Positions 42,104 through 51,947 of a stretch of 64,000 nt of DNA are shown piece after piece; the stretch's first letter is position 1, and each line of letters begins with the position of its first letter. The notes under the pieces were generated by a model, which had not been told where the DNA came from, made no database searches, and saw only the letters and a program-made list of their open reading frames with translations. A program made the position numbers and the translations under genes. Location: positions 1 through 64,000 of the forward strand of contig NZ_JACA01000005.1 in NCBI RefSeq assembly GCF_000520995.1, read 5' to 3'. The DNA is from Aquimarina macrocephali JAMB N27 (GTDB taxonomy: Bacteria > Bacteroidota > Bacteroidia > Flavobacteriales > Flavobacteriaceae).

Positions 42104-44557
42104 ATGTCATACTTTATAAATGTAATTCTTCCTATACCTCTTGATAAAGAGTTTACCTATAGTATTAATAAAACTGAAGCTACTTTTTTGCAACCAGGAA
42201 TGCGGGTGGCTGTTCAATTTGGGAAAAGTAAGGTGTATGCTGCTCTAGTAACGAAGATACATCAAAATCCCCCTTTGGTATATGAAGCTAAAGAAATAGA
42301 ACATATTCTTGATGAATCACCAATAGTTACTCAACATCAGTTAGAGCTATGGTCCTGGATTTCTAACTATTATATGTGTACAAAAGGAGAAGTAATGAGA
42401 GCTGCTCTTCCTGGAGCCTTCTTACTAGAAAGTGAAACTATAATTCTGAAAAATGAAAAATCTCTTTTTGACGAATCCTTGTTAAAAGATGATGAGTTTC
42501 TGATTTATGAAGCATTACAATATCAGAGCTTACTTCGTATACAAGAAGTGATGAATATTGTTAGTAAAAAAAATGTACTACCCGTCATAAAACGATTAAT
42601 AGAAAAAGAAGTTATTACGGTTCAGGAAGAAATATATGAGCAATATAAGCCTAAAATAGTACGATATATTCGATTAAACACAGAATATAATAAAGAAGAA
42701 TCACTACGAGTTTTATTAGATACAATGTCTAGAGCGCCTAAACAGAGAGAGGTGTTGATGCATTTATTTACATTACAGGCCCAAACTACCAAATCAATTA
42801 AGGTAAGTGAGCTTGTAAAAGCTTCTAATAGTTCTGCAGCTGTAATACGAGCATTAGTTGATAAGAATATATTAGACGAATACCATTTGCAAACCGATCG
42901 TGTTCAATATACAGGAGAAACGACAGCAAATACTAAACAGCTTAATGAATATCAAGATAAGGCTTATGAAGAAATAAAGAAATCTTTTAAAGATAAAGAC
43001 GTATGTCTTTTTCATGGAGTTACTTCATCTGGTAAAACAGAAGTGTACGTAAAACTTATAGAACAAGTTATTCAGAAAGGAGAACAAGTATTGTATCTAC
43101 TGCCAGAAATAGCGCTAACAACACAGCTTATTACCCGATTACAGGAATATTTTGGAGAGAAACTCACAGTATATCACTCTAAGTATTCTGTTAATGAAAG
43201 AGTAGAAGCATGGAATAATGTAAAAACCAAAAAACCAAAAGCACAGGTGGTTATTGGTGCTAGATCAGCAATATTTTTACCATTTGCCAATTTGGGGTTA
43301 ATTATAGTAGATGAAGAACACGAAAACACTTTTAAACAATATGACCCTGCCCCAAGATATCATGCCAGAGATACAGCGATCGTTTTAGCCAAAATGTTTT
43401 ACGCCAAAGTAGTATTAGGATCTGCGACTCCAGCTCTTGAAACATACTATAATGCCAGGCAAAAGAAATATGGATTTGTACAATTAACCAGAAGATATGG
43501 TGATGTACTAATGCCAGAAATTAATTTAGTAGATATAAAAACAAAATATCGAAAAAAAGAAATGACTGGGCATTTTAGTGATACTTTGTTAACAGGTATT
43601 CATGATGCTTTAAAAGAAGGAGAGCAAGTTATTCTTTTTCAAAACAGAAGAGGATATTCTCCTGTAGTAGAATGCAATACTTGTGGACACTCTCCTCAAT
43701 GTCCGAATTGCGATGTTAGTCTTACGTTTCATAGCTTCAGAAATCAGTTACGATGTCATTACTGTGGGTACCATATTGCAATGCCCCAAAAATGCATGGC
43801 TTGTGATAGCGTTGATTTAACTACAAAAGGTTTTGGAACTGAGCAAATAGAGAAAGAGCTACAAGAGCTTTTTCCTGATCATAATATTGGGAGAATGGAT
43901 CAGGATACAACCAGAGGAAAACATGGATATGAAAAGATCATAAACCGTTTTGAAGAAGGAGATATTGATATTATGGTGGGTACACAAATGCTCTCTAAAG
44001 GATTGGATTTTAGAAATGTAAGCTTAGTCGGTATAATGAATGCAGATAACCTACTTAATTTTCCAGATTTTAGAGCGCATGAACGTAGTTTTCAATTAAT
44101 GCAGCAGGTAGCAGGTCGAGCAGGTAGAACCAAAAAAAGAGGTAAAGTTTTGATCCAAACATACAATCCTTTTCATCAGATTTTACAACAAGTATCTGTT
44201 AATGATTATTCTGGGATGTATAGAGATCAAATCGAAGAAAGACATCAATATAAATACCCTCCTTTTTATAAAACAATAAAGATTACAGGTAAACATAAGG
44301 ACTATAATAAGGTAAATGAAGCTACAAACTGGTTAGCTAGATCTTTTAGAAACGTATTTAATGAAAATGTTCTGGGTCCAGAATTTCCTCCTGTCTCAAG
44401 AATACGAAATCAATATCATAAAAATATAGTTATAAAAATACCGCAAGGTCAATCTTTAAATAAAACAAAAGAAGTGATAAGAAAAATCAACACTTCTTTT
44501 AAAAGTATAAAAGAATTTTCAGGAGTAAGAGTTATAATTAATGTAGATAACTACTAG
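42104..44557 (+). CDS. priA: Primosomal protein N' (PriA helicase)
   Basis: 817 residues from ATG at 42104 (an upstream TTG would add two). N-terminal DNA-binding domain, then the helicase: Walker A GVTSSGKTEVY, IVDEEHE (DEEH box), GSATPALE. The zinc region has eight cysteines: CNTCGHSPQCPNC and CHYCGYH...CMAC. RGKVLIQTYNP and VAGRAGR-type motif VI complete it. PriA restarts stalled forks by loading the DnaB helicase. Its stop overlaps that of the convergent response-regulator gene. Confidence 0.96.
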   Translation: MSYFINVILPIPLDKEFTYSINKTEATFLQPGMRVAVQFGKSKVYAALVTKIHQNPPLVYEAKEIEHILDESPIVTQHQLELWSWISNYYMCTKGEVMRAALPGAFLLESETIILKNEKSLFDESLLKDDEFLIYEALQYQSLLRIQEVMNIVSKKNVLPVIKRLIEKEVITVQEEIYEQYKPKIVRYIRLNTEYNKEESLRVLLDTMSRAPKQREVLMHLFTLQAQTTKSIKVSELVKASNSSAAVIRALVDKNILDEYHLQTDRVQYTGETTANTKQLNEYQDKAYEEIKKSFKDKDVCLFHGVTSSGKTEVYVKLIEQVIQKGEQVLYLLPEIALTTQLITRLQEYFGEKLTVYHSKYSVNERVEAWNNVKTKKPKAQVVIGARSAIFLPFANLGLIIVDEEHENTFKQYDPAPRYHARDTAIVLAKMFYAKVVLGSATPALETYYNARQKKYGFVQLTRRYGDVLMPEINLVDIKTKYRKKEMTGHFSDTLLTGIHDALKEGEQVILFQNRRGYSPVVECNTCGHSPQCPNCDVSLTFHSFRNQLRCHYCGYHIAMPQKCMACDSVDLTTKGFGTEQIEKELQELFPDHNIGRMDQDTTRGKHGYEKIINRFEEGDIDIMVGTQMLSKGLDFRNVSLVGIMNADNLLNFPDFRAHERSFQLMQQVAGRAGRTKKRGKVLIQTYNPFHQILQQVSVNDYSGMYRDQIEERHQYKYPPFYKTIKITGKHKDYNKVNEATNWLARSFRNVFNENVLGPEFPPVSRIRNQYHKNIVIKIPQGQSLNKTKEVIRKINTSFKSIKEFSGVRVIINVDNY

Positions 44558-45261
44558 TTATTCAAAGCTTCTATCAAAGAGTGTTTTTTATGTCTGCTAA
44601 GCGGTATTTTTTCATCCGCAATTTCTATATTACGACTATTATAACGCTCTACCTTATCCAGATTCACAATATAAGATTTGTGAATTCTTAAAAAACGGTC
44701 ACTAGGCAGTTGTGCTTCAAAAGATTTCATTGTAGCTAAAACAACAATAGGATCACCTTCTTCCATTATAAGTTTCACATAATCTCCTAAAGCTTCTACA
44801 TATTTTAATTGATTAAGGAAGATTTTCCTTTTTTTCAGATTACTCTTTACAAAAATATAATCGTCATCTTCTACAATAGCATTTTCTCCTCCTATACGGG
44901 ACATGCTAAGAGCTTTGTCAACAGCAGCATTAAAACGATCTTTTTTTAATGGTTTTCTTAAATAATCTATTGCATCATAGTCGAAAGCTTTAAATGCATA
45001 TTTTGTTTTTCCTGTGACAAAAATAATATGAGGTTTATTCTCTAAATCATCCAAAAGATCAAAGCCAGTAAGGATTGGCATTTCAATATCTAAGAATAAT
45101 AAGTCCACTTGAGTATCGAGTAAACCATTTTTTGTCTCAATAGCATTATTCCACTCAGCCACTAATTCTAGTGAAGAATGTTCGTCTATTAGCTTTACAA
45201 TAGCTAGTCTTTGGAGGCGGGAATCATCTACTACCGCACATTTTAATTGAGATTGCTCCAC
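44554..45261 (-). CDS. LytTR-family response regulator
   Basis: 235 residues from a GTG start. Receiver domain with VVDDSRLQRL, phosphoacceptor D58 in LLFLDIEMP, FVTGK and AIDYLRKPL. C-terminal LytTR DNA-binding domain: IFVKSNLKKRKIFLNQLKYVEALGDYVKL, FLRIHKSYIVNLDKV and IPLSRHKKHSLIEAL. Such regulators usually pair with a membrane histidine kinase of the LytS/His_kinase type, which is not adjacent here, so the sensor is encoded elsewhere. Confidence 0.92.
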   Translation of the reverse strand: MEQSQLKCAVVDDSRLQRLAIVKLIDEHSSLELVAEWNNAIETKNGLLDTQVDLLFLDIEMPILTGFDLLDDLENKPHIIFVTGKTKYAFKAFDYDAIDYLRKPLKKDRFNAAVDKALSMSRIGGENAIVEDDDYIFVKSNLKKRKIFLNQLKYVEALGDYVKLIMEEGDPIVVLATMKSFEAQLPSDRFLRIHKSYIVNLDKVERYNSRNIEIADEKIPLSRHKKHSLIEALNN

Positions 45262-45371
45262 TTGTATAGTGTTATATATTCCAATACAATATTAATGAAT
45301 ATATCTTATTTCCACAAACAATTTCGGCTTTTTATCGATAAAAATAGTGTTTCATCGAAATGATATTAGGG

Positions 45372-45402
45372 TTTGAAAATCCAAAAAATAGTCTTACTTT
45401 TG
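45372..45402 (+). promoter_or_regulatory. Canonical promoter of the S6-S18-L9 operon
   Basis: TTTG at 45372-45375 and TACTTTTG at 45395-45402 with exactly 19 bases between, matching the Bacteroidota sigma consensus. The ATG of rpsF is 31 bases downstream. Confidence 0.75.
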
Positions 45403-45432
45403 CAGCCAATTTTAATTTAAATATAGATTTTT

Positions 45433-45771
45433 ATGAATCAATACGAAACTGTTTTCATCTTGAATCCCGTTTTATCTGAAGATCAGATAAAGGAAACAGT
45501 TAAGAAATACGAAGACATTCTTGTTTCTAATGGTGCCAAGATGATATCAAAAGAGGATTGGGGGCTTAAAAAGCTTGCATATGCAATCCAACACAAAAAA
45601 AGTGGATTTTACCACTTATTTGAATACCAGGTACCTGGTGAAGCTATCAATGCTTTAGAAGTTGAGTACAGAAGAGACGAACGAGTAATGCGTTACCTTA
45701 CTGTACGCCTTGATAAGCATGCAATTGCTTGGGCAGAGAAGAGAAGAAATAGAAACAAACAAAAAGCTTAA
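45433..45771 (+). CDS. rpsF: 30S ribosomal protein S6
   Basis: 112 residues. [49 protein letters not shown] and [19 protein letters not shown] are S6 signatures. It binds 16S rRNA together with S18, the next gene (2 bases apart). Confidence 0.97.
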   Translation: MNQYETVFILNPVLSEDQIKETVKKYEDILVSNGAKMISKEDWGLKKLAYAIQHKKSGFYHLFEYQVPGEAINALEVEYRRDERVMRYLTVRLDKHAIAWAEKRRNRNKQKA

Positions 45772-45773
45772 TT

Positions 45774-46070
45774 ATGTCATCTATAGAACAACAAGCTAAA
45801 GGAAAAAAAGACGGAGAGATTAGATATCTTACTCCTCTTAATATAGATACATCAAAAACGAAGAAATATTGTCGTTTTAAAAAGTCTGGTATCAAGTATA
45901 TTGATTATAAAGATCCGGATTTCTTGATGGCATTTGTAAATGAACAAGGTAAGCTATTACCTCGTCGCCTTACAGGAACTTCATTAAAATATCAACGTAA
46001 AGTAAGTGTTGCTGTAAAAAGAGCAAGACATCTAGCTTTAATGCCATACGTTGGTGATTTATTAAAATAA
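45774..46070 (+). CDS. rpsR: 30S ribosomal protein S18
   Basis: 98 residues. [62 protein letters not shown] is the S18 core; the N-terminal lysine-rich tail is the usual extension. Partner of S6. Confidence 0.97.
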   Translation: MSSIEQQAKGKKDGEIRYLTPLNIDTSKTKKYCRFKKSGIKYIDYKDPDFLMAFVNEQGKLLPRRLTGTSLKYQRKVSVAVKRARHLALMPYVGDLLK

Positions 46071-46088
46071 AATTCGTCATAACATATT

Positions 46089-46541
46089 ATGGAACTTATA
46101 TTAAAGAAAGACGTTGAGAATCTAGGATTCGCAGACGATGTAGTAGAAGTTAAGAATGGTTATGGTCGTAACTATTTAATTCCTAATGGATTTGCATTAT
46201 TAGCAACTCCTTCTGCAAAAAAAGTACTTGCTGAAACGTTGAAACAACGTGCTTTTAAAGAAAAGAAAGAGATCGAAGATGCAGAAAAAATAGGAAAGAA
46301 ACTTACTGGATTAGAAATCAAAATTTTAGCGAAGGCTGGAGCTGGAGATAAATTATTTGGTTCTGTATCTAATGCTGATGTTGCAGAAGTATTTGCTAAG
46401 GAAGGTGTTGAATTAGAAAAGAAATTTATTACTGTACCTGGTGGAACAATTAAACGTTTAGGTCAGTATGAAGCTTCTGTACGCCTTCATAGAGAAGTAA
46501 TTATTCCTGTTGCTTTTGAAGTAATTACTAAAGCTAAATAG
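46089..46541 (+). CDS. rplI: 50S ribosomal protein L9
   Basis: 150 residues. The N-terminal domain is seen in DVENLGFADDVVEVKNGYGRNYLIPNGFALLATPSAKK, then a long connecting helix and the C-terminal domain. Last gene of the S6-S18-L9 operon, which ends in a strong terminator. Confidence 0.97.
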   Translation: MELILKKDVENLGFADDVVEVKNGYGRNYLIPNGFALLATPSAKKVLAETLKQRAFKEKKEIEDAEKIGKKLTGLEIKILAKAGAGDKLFGSVSNADVAEVFAKEGVELEKKFITVPGGTIKRLGQYEASVRLHREVIIPVAFEVITKAK

Positions 46542-46577
46542 GTAAATAACAGTTGATAACTGTTTTATAATATTATG

Positions 46578-46606
46578 AAAAATCGCTCTTTTGAGCGATT
46601 TTTTTA
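46578..46606 (+). terminator. Terminator of the S6-S18-L9 operon
   Basis: An 11-base perfect stem (AAAAATCGCTC with GAGCGATTTTT), TTTT loop, and T-run. Confidence 0.9.
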
Positions 46607-46618
46607 TTTTATTTTTAT

Positions 46619-46669
46619 TGAAGTTGTTTAAACTTTTTTGATTCTAGCGAAAAAGTTTAAACAACTTCA
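46619..46669. repeat. Perfect 20-base inverted repeat upstream of a TonB-dependent receptor
   Basis: The arm at 46619-46638 (starting TGAAGTTGTTTAAAC) is perfectly inverted at 46650-46669 with an 11-base spacer. Each arm contains the palindrome GTTTAAAC. It lies between the rplI terminator and the receptor start, 33 bases before the ATG. There is no T-run directly after it. Confidence 0.8.
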
Positions 46670-46701
46670 TTCTTAATCAATTAATTAAAAGTTATTATTA
46701 C

Positions 46702-49700
46702 ATGAAAAAAATTATTCTATTAATTTTAGTGTTGATGGGGACTACGATCAATGCTCAGGTTACTACTTCCAATATTTCGGGAATAGTACGTGATAATGGG
46801 AGTCAATTACTACCAGGTGCTAATGTTACGGCAGTCCATGGACCTACAGGTACTTCTTATGGTGGAGTGACTGATTTTGACGGGCGTTTTAATCTAAACA
46901 ATTTACGTGTAGGCGGGCCCTATAGAATAACAATAAGTTATGTAGGTTTTAAAAAGCAACTTATTGATGAAGTGTTTTTACAATTGGGACAAACCTTTAA
47001 CCTTAATATAACGTTGGTTGAGGATAGTAATCAATTAGAAGAAGTTATAATTACTACTAATAAAAATTCTACATTCAGTAGTGATCGCACTGGTGCAGAA
47101 ACTAGTGTTGGTAGAAGAGAATTACAAACATTACCTACAATATCACGTTCTGCTGCTGATTTTACAAGATTAGAACCTACAGCAAGCGGAAACTCTTTTG
47201 GAGGAAGAAATGATCAATTTAATAATTTCAGTTTAGATGGAGCTGTATTTAATAATCCTTTTGGATTAGATGCTGCAACTCCGGGAGGCCAGACTGATTC
47301 ACAACCAATCTCGTTGGATGCTATCGAACAGATTCAAGTATCTACAGCTCCTTATGATGTAACATTATCAGGGTTTACAGGAGCATCTGTTAATGCAGTT
47401 ACAAAAAGTGGAACCAATACTTTTAAAGGGACTGTTTATGGATTCTTTAGAAATGAAGACCTTACCGGTGGTAAAGTAAAGGGAGAGGATGTATTTAAGT
47501 CTGATCTGGAGCAAACTCAATACGGATTTAGTATTGGCGGACCTATCATTGAGAATAAACTGTTCTTTTTTGCTAATGCAGAAAGAGATCAACGTACTGA
47601 TTTAGGTTCATCCTGGTTACCTAATACGGGTAGTGGTGGTATTAATGAATCTCGTGTATTAGAATCGGATATGATTGCGGTTAGCAATGCACTGGCAAAT
47701 TTGGGGTATACTACAGGCGCATATCAGGGATTTACTTATGATTCTGAATCTACCAAAGGAATCCTTAAGCTAGATTGGAATATCAATGATAAACATAGAG
47801 CAGCTATTATTTATAATTTTTTAAGAGCTTCTAAAGAAAAACCTGCACACCCAACGGCATTAGGAATCCGAGGACCTAGCGCTTCTACATTGCAGTTTGA
47901 AAATTCGGGTTATGAGATTAATAATAATATAAACTCTTTTCAGTTAGAAGTTAATTCTACATTCTCAAGCAAGTTTGCTAATAAATTCCAGGCAGGTTAC
48001 ACGCATTTTGATGATTTTAGAAATCCATTATCAGCACCTGCACCTGTAATAACAATTCAGGATGGAGCTGGATCAAATTATATCATTGCTGGTCATGAAC
48101 CATTTTCTATCAATAATAAATTAGATCAAAAAGTAATTCAGGCAACTAATAATCTTAATATTTTTCTTGGAGATCATACGGTTACAGTTGGAGCTTCTTT
48201 CGAGATGTTTAGATTTAAGAACTCGTTTAATTTAACGGCATATGAAGATTTTGCTAATTTTGGATCTACATATCGTGGGTTATTTTCACCCTATGGTTCG
48301 GTAAGTTCCTTTTTGGATGATGCAAATAATGGTGTAGTCGCTGCTAATATACAATTTGCTCAAGATCGTTTTACAGCACTAAACGCTGCAGGAGATGGTA
48401 ATGATGGAGGTTGGAAACTAGCAGAGTTAAATGTGGGGCAATTGGCTTTTTATATTCAGGAAGAATGGAATATTACAGAACGATTTAAGTTTAGTTACGG
48501 GATTAGGTTTGATAAACCATTATATTTTGATACCGATGAGCGTATTCAGGAATATATAGATACTGATAATGGAGCTAGCAGAGATGAAAGTATTGTATAT
48601 TTTAATCCTAACGAAGGAGAGGTATCTTTAAACTCAACTACTTTACCTACAGATAGACTTTTGATATCACCAAGATTAGGATTTAATTATGATGTTAAAG
48701 GAGATAAAACTTTCCAACTCCGTGGAGGTACAGGTATATTTACAGGTAGACTACCATTTGTGTGGATAGGAAACCAGGTGAGTGGGGCAGATGATGGTTT
48801 TTTCCAGATTGTAGATCCTGATTTTCAGTTTCCGCAGGTATGGAGATCTAGCTTAGGAGTTGATTATAGATTGAATAATGGTGTGATCCTTACTGGTGAT
48901 TTTGCGTATACAGAGGATATAAATGGAATTCATGTTCAGAATTGGGGATTACGTGAACCAACTCAAACATTATCAGGAGTTGATAATAGACAAATATATG
49001 GAGCTACAGATAGAGGTGCTAATAATGCTTTTGTGCTAACCAATTCTAACAAAGGAAGAATTGTAAACGCTTCTTTTAAAGCAGCTAAGAATTTTGATAA
49101 TAACCTGTATGCTAGTGTAGCCTATAGTTATTTGGATGCTAAGGATGTAAATTCTATTGAAGCAGAAATTACCGGAGATGCATTTGCAGGTAATCCTGCT
49201 TTAGGAAATGTAAATAATGATGTTCTATCGTACTCTAAATATGGAGATAAACATAGAATCATTGCTATTGCTTCTAAAAAATGGACATATGGTAACGAGA
49301 AATTTGCAACTACTATTTCTGGTTTTGCTGAATTTGCTCAAGGTGGTCGATTTAATTACACCTATGCAGGCGATATTAATGGAGATGGATCTTCTTTGAA
49401 TGATTTGATTTATATTCCTACACAGACCGAATTAGCTACGTATTCATTTAGCGGAGCTTCTTTTAATGAAAGAGAAGCGCAGAGAGCAGCTTTTGAAGCG
49501 TATGTTCAACAAGATGATTATCTTAGGGATAATAGAGGAGGCTATGCAAAACGATATGGAGCTATAGCACCATGGAGAAATAAGGTGGATGTTAAGCTGC
49601 TACAGGATTTTAATATTAATGTAGGAGAAAGAACGAATACGATTCAGGTTAGCTTAGATGTTTTAAATGTTGGTAATTTAATTAATTCGGATTGGGGATT

Positions 49701-49863
49701 AGTACAACAACCAAATAATGTACAGGTTTTAGGAGTTAATGTAGATACAGCTACAAATACACCTACCTATTCTTTTGATTCAAATTTGGTTGATACTTAT
49801 GGATATGATTCGAGTCTTCAATCAAGATGGCAGGCTCAGGTAGGATTACGATATATATTCTAA
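46702..49863 (+). CDS. TonB-dependent outer-membrane receptor (Oar-like)
   Basis: 1053 residues. A signal peptide (IILLILVLMGTTINAQ) is followed by a carboxypeptidase-regulatory-like beta-sandwich (NISGIVRDNGSQLLPGANVTAVHGPTG, then YGGVTDFDGRFNLNNLRVGGPY). A plug domain (LPTISRSAADFTRLEPTASG, GGRNDQFNNFSLDGAVFNNPFG) precedes a large barrel that ends in an aromatic residue (YIF). This is the Oar-type layout, common in Bacteroidota for peptides or other large substrates; the substrate here is unknown. No SusD partner is present, so it is not a classic PUL. The upstream 20-base inverted repeat is its most striking regulatory feature. Confidence 0.93.
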   Translation: MKKIILLILVLMGTTINAQVTTSNISGIVRDNGSQLLPGANVTAVHGPTGTSYGGVTDFDGRFNLNNLRVGGPYRITISYVGFKKQLIDEVFLQLGQTFNLNITLVEDSNQLEEVIITTNKNSTFSSDRTGAETSVGRRELQTLPTISRSAADFTRLEPTASGNSFGGRNDQFNNFSLDGAVFNNPFGLDAATPGGQTDSQPISLDAIEQIQVSTAPYDVTLSGFTGASVNAVTKSGTNTFKGTVYGFFRNEDLTGGKVKGEDVFKSDLEQTQYGFSIGGPIIENKLFFFANAERDQRTDLGSSWLPNTGSGGINESRVLESDMIAVSNALANLGYTTGAYQGFTYDSESTKGILKLDWNINDKHRAAIIYNFLRASKEKPAHPTALGIRGPSASTLQFENSGYEINNNINSFQLEVNSTFSSKFANKFQAGYTHFDDFRNPLSAPAPVITIQDGAGSNYIIAGHEPFSINNKLDQKVIQATNNLNIFLGDHTVTVGASFEMFRFKNSFNLTAYEDFANFGSTYRGLFSPYGSVSSFLDDANNGVVAANIQFAQDRFTALNAAGDGNDGGWKLAELNVGQLAFYIQEEWNITERFKFSYGIRFDKPLYFDTDERIQEYIDTDNGASRDESIVYFNPNEGEVSLNSTTLPTDRLLISPRLGFNYDVKGDKTFQLRGGTGIFTGRLPFVWIGNQVSGADDGFFQIVDPDFQFPQVWRSSLGVDYRLNNGVILTGDFAYTEDINGIHVQNWGLREPTQTLSGVDNRQIYGATDRGANNAFVLTNSNKGRIVNASFKAAKNFDNNLYASVAYSYLDAKDVNSIEAEITGDAFAGNPALGNVNNDVLSYSKYGDKHRIIAIASKKWTYGNEKFATTISGFAEFAQGGRFNYTYAGDINGDGSSLNDLIYIPTQTELATYSFSGASFNEREAQRAAFEAYVQQDDYLRDNRGGYAKRYGAIAPWRNKVDVKLLQDFNINVGERTNTIQVSLDVLNVGNLINSDWGLVQQPNNVQVLGVNVDTATNTPTYSFDSNLVDTYGYDSSLQSRWQAQVGLRYIF

Positions 49864-49891
49864 AAGAGAATTTATTTCTATTTTAAAGAAC

Positions 49892-49922
49892 AAAAAAAGC
49901 CTTCACATTGAAGGCTTTTTTT
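49892..49922. terminator. Bidirectional terminator between receptor and M20 peptidase genes
   Basis: A stem of AAAAAAAGCCTTCA with its inverted copy around a short loop, flanked by A and T tracts; it serves convergent genes. Confidence 0.85.
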
Positions 49923-49937
49923 ATTGTTTTATTAAAA

Positions 49938-51242
49938 CTATTGATTGATTAATCGATAGATAAGTATTGCTGTACGTTTGGTTAGAGCTTCAAAGGTAGT
50001 TAGATCTAATGTTTCTTTTGGAGTATGTGCTCCACTTCCCATTGTTCCTAATCCATCCAGGCAGTCTACATAATCAGCTACAAAAGAAGTGTCTGCTGCT
50101 CCTCGTTTACCCGGGTCATATGCCTCAACTACCCCTTGATCAAGAGCTTTACTTACCTTATTTAATAATGTTAGTAGTTTTAGGTTGCCTTCTGTGGGTT
50201 GCATAGCAGGATAACTATCATTAAAAGAGATAGTAGCACTGGTCTGTGGTAAATTTTCTTCGGTAATTTTTTTCATTTTTGAGCGTGCTCTTTCTTTTTG
50301 TTCCTCAGAAATAAAACGTAATCCTCCTTTTACCATAACCGTTTGTGGTACTACATTGCTTTTTCCGAAAGCTTCTCCTTCGCTTATTGAGCTATCAAAT
50401 TTAACTTCTGTTCCTCCCAGAATTACTCCAGGATTAAAAGTTAAAAACTCTTCTCCTTTAACATCTGTATAGAAGGCGTTTAAAATTCTGGAAGCTTCAA
50501 AAATGGCACCTGCACCTACTCGTTCATTAAAAACGCCAGATGAATGTGCTCTTTTTCCTTTAACCTCTAATTTCCATCCAGAAGACCCTCTTCGGGCAAC
50601 TGTGGCATAATTAAATCCTGTAGATGTCTCAAACCCTAATGCTATTTCACTTTTTTTAGCAGCATCGATCAAATCTTTTCTACTAATATCTAATGGTTGA
50701 CCTGTGCTTTCTTCATCTCCCGTAAAGGCAACTATGATCTGTGCATCATTAAGTAATTTATTTTCATGTAATGCTTTTAAGGCATATAACACAACAACAT
50801 CTCCGCCTTTCATATCATTAGTCCCGGGACCATATGCAATATCTCCATCTTTCTTAAATTTTTGAAAAGGACTATCTTTTTCAAATACGGTATCCAAATG
50901 CCCAATGAGTAATATTTTTTTTCCTTTACTTCCAGAAATTTCTGCAAACAAATGTCCGGCTCGATTTACTTCTGCAGGCATATCAATCCAACGTGTGTTA
51001 AAATCAATTGCATCAAATTGTTCTTTAAATACCATTCCTACCTCTTTTACACCAGCATGATGCATTGTTCCACTATTAATATTTACTACTTTCTCTAGAA
51101 ATTGAATAGCTGATTTATGATTGGCTTCTATCGATTTAATGATTTTTTTTTCTGTTTTAGAAAGTTCTTGAGCATTCATAGTAAGTGTTATGAAGAGAAA
51201 TAAAAAGATATGTGAAGTACGTGTAGTGAAAAAAGTATTCAT
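49938..51242 (-). CDS. M20-family zinc carboxypeptidase, secreted
   Basis: 434 residues. Signal peptide (HIFLFLFITLTMNAQ). M20 metal and catalytic sites: LLIGHLDTVF (His, Asp), GTNDMKGGDVVVLYAL (metal Asp), FTGDEESTGQ (catalytic Glu pair) and the late SGAHTPKE (His). A dimerisation domain is inserted near residues 210-330 (KRAHSSGV). It is closest to the carboxypeptidase G2/glutamate-carboxypeptidase group. It is convergent with the TonB receptor; a role in processing imported peptides is conceivable but unsupported. Confidence 0.92.
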   Translation of the reverse strand: MNTFFTTRTSHIFLFLFITLTMNAQELSKTEKKIIKSIEANHKSAIQFLEKVVNINSGTMHHAGVKEVGMVFKEQFDAIDFNTRWIDMPAEVNRAGHLFAEISGSKGKKILLIGHLDTVFEKDSPFQKFKKDGDIAYGPGTNDMKGGDVVVLYALKALHENKLLNDAQIIVAFTGDEESTGQPLDISRKDLIDAAKKSEIALGFETSTGFNYATVARRGSSGWKLEVKGKRAHSSGVFNERVGAGAIFEASRILNAFYTDVKGEEFLTFNPGVILGGTEVKFDSSISEGEAFGKSNVVPQTVMVKGGLRFISEEQKERARSKMKKITEENLPQTSATISFNDSYPAMQPTEGNLKLLTLLNKVSKALDQGVVEAYDPGKRGAADTSFVADYVDCLDGLGTMGSGAHTPKETLDLTTFEALTKRTAILIYRLINQ

Positions 51243-51371
51243 TTTGTGTGATGTTATTTGTTGAATGATAAATATAAGGACTTTAGAGGTTATAGATTTT
51301 ATATTTTGGGGTAAAGGGAAAATAGAGGTTAGAAGACAGTGTTTATTGTTTTAAAATCATCTTTTTATAAT

Positions 51372-51379
51372 TACTTTTG
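51372..51379 (+). promoter_or_regulatory. Predicted -7 element of the DUF6495-like gene
   Basis: TACTTTTG, followed by CAGTC just as the S6 operon element is followed by CAGCC; 17 bases before the ATG. Confidence 0.5.
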
Positions 51380-51396
51380 CAGTCAATTTTTTTACA

Positions 51397-51876
51397 ATGA
51401 AATATCAAAGATTAAGCAAGGAACAATTAGAAGAATTACATGCAGAGTTCATCAACTTTTTGGCAACACAATCCATTACAGCGGAAGAGTGGAGTGATAT
51501 TAAAGAAAATAAACCTCAGGTCGCCGAAGAAGAAATTGATATTTTTAGTGATTTGGTATGGGAAAAAGTACTTGCCAATGCGCAATATCTAGAACATTTT
51601 TCGAAAGATCAGATACATTTGTTCGAATTACAGGATAACGAGATGTGTCTTATTGCGGTAAAGGTGAATAATGAAGCTATTGATATCACTACACAAGAAG
51701 GGTATCAATGGTTGCAAGGTAATTTACTAAATGACGAAGTGGTATTTTATAATGCGTCTAAGGAATATAGTGATGATAAAAACATGGATAAATTTACATT
51801 AATCCAAAAAGGAGCAAATATCACTAAAGGAGAGTTATATCACTATTTTGCTAATATGATCGAAAACAGAGAATAA
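51397..51876 (+). CDS. Conserved Bacteroidota protein (DUF6495-like)
   Basis: 159 residues, soluble and acidic. MKYQRLSKEQLEELHAEFINFLATQSITAEEWSDIK and DIFSDLVWEKVLANAQYLEHFSKDQIHLFEL are recognisable as a conserved flavobacterial family that I believe is DUF6495. No catalytic motif. Function unknown; it has its own promoter and is monocistronic. Confidence 0.8.
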   Translation: MKYQRLSKEQLEELHAEFINFLATQSITAEEWSDIKENKPQVAEEEIDIFSDLVWEKVLANAQYLEHFSKDQIHLFELQDNEMCLIAVKVNNEAIDITTQEGYQWLQGNLLNDEVVFYNASKEYSDDKNMDKFTLIQKGANITKGELYHYFANMIENRE

Positions 51877-51947
51877 TAGCAAAATAGTGATCACAGTATC
51901 ATAAGAAATGTCTTATTATATTGTGAAAGGTAATATGGAGTTAATTA

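Noticed and set aside
46702-51242. Polysaccharide utilisation locus around the TonB receptor
   Set aside because: No SusD-like gene or glycoside hydrolase is linked to the receptor, so a PUL call is not supported.
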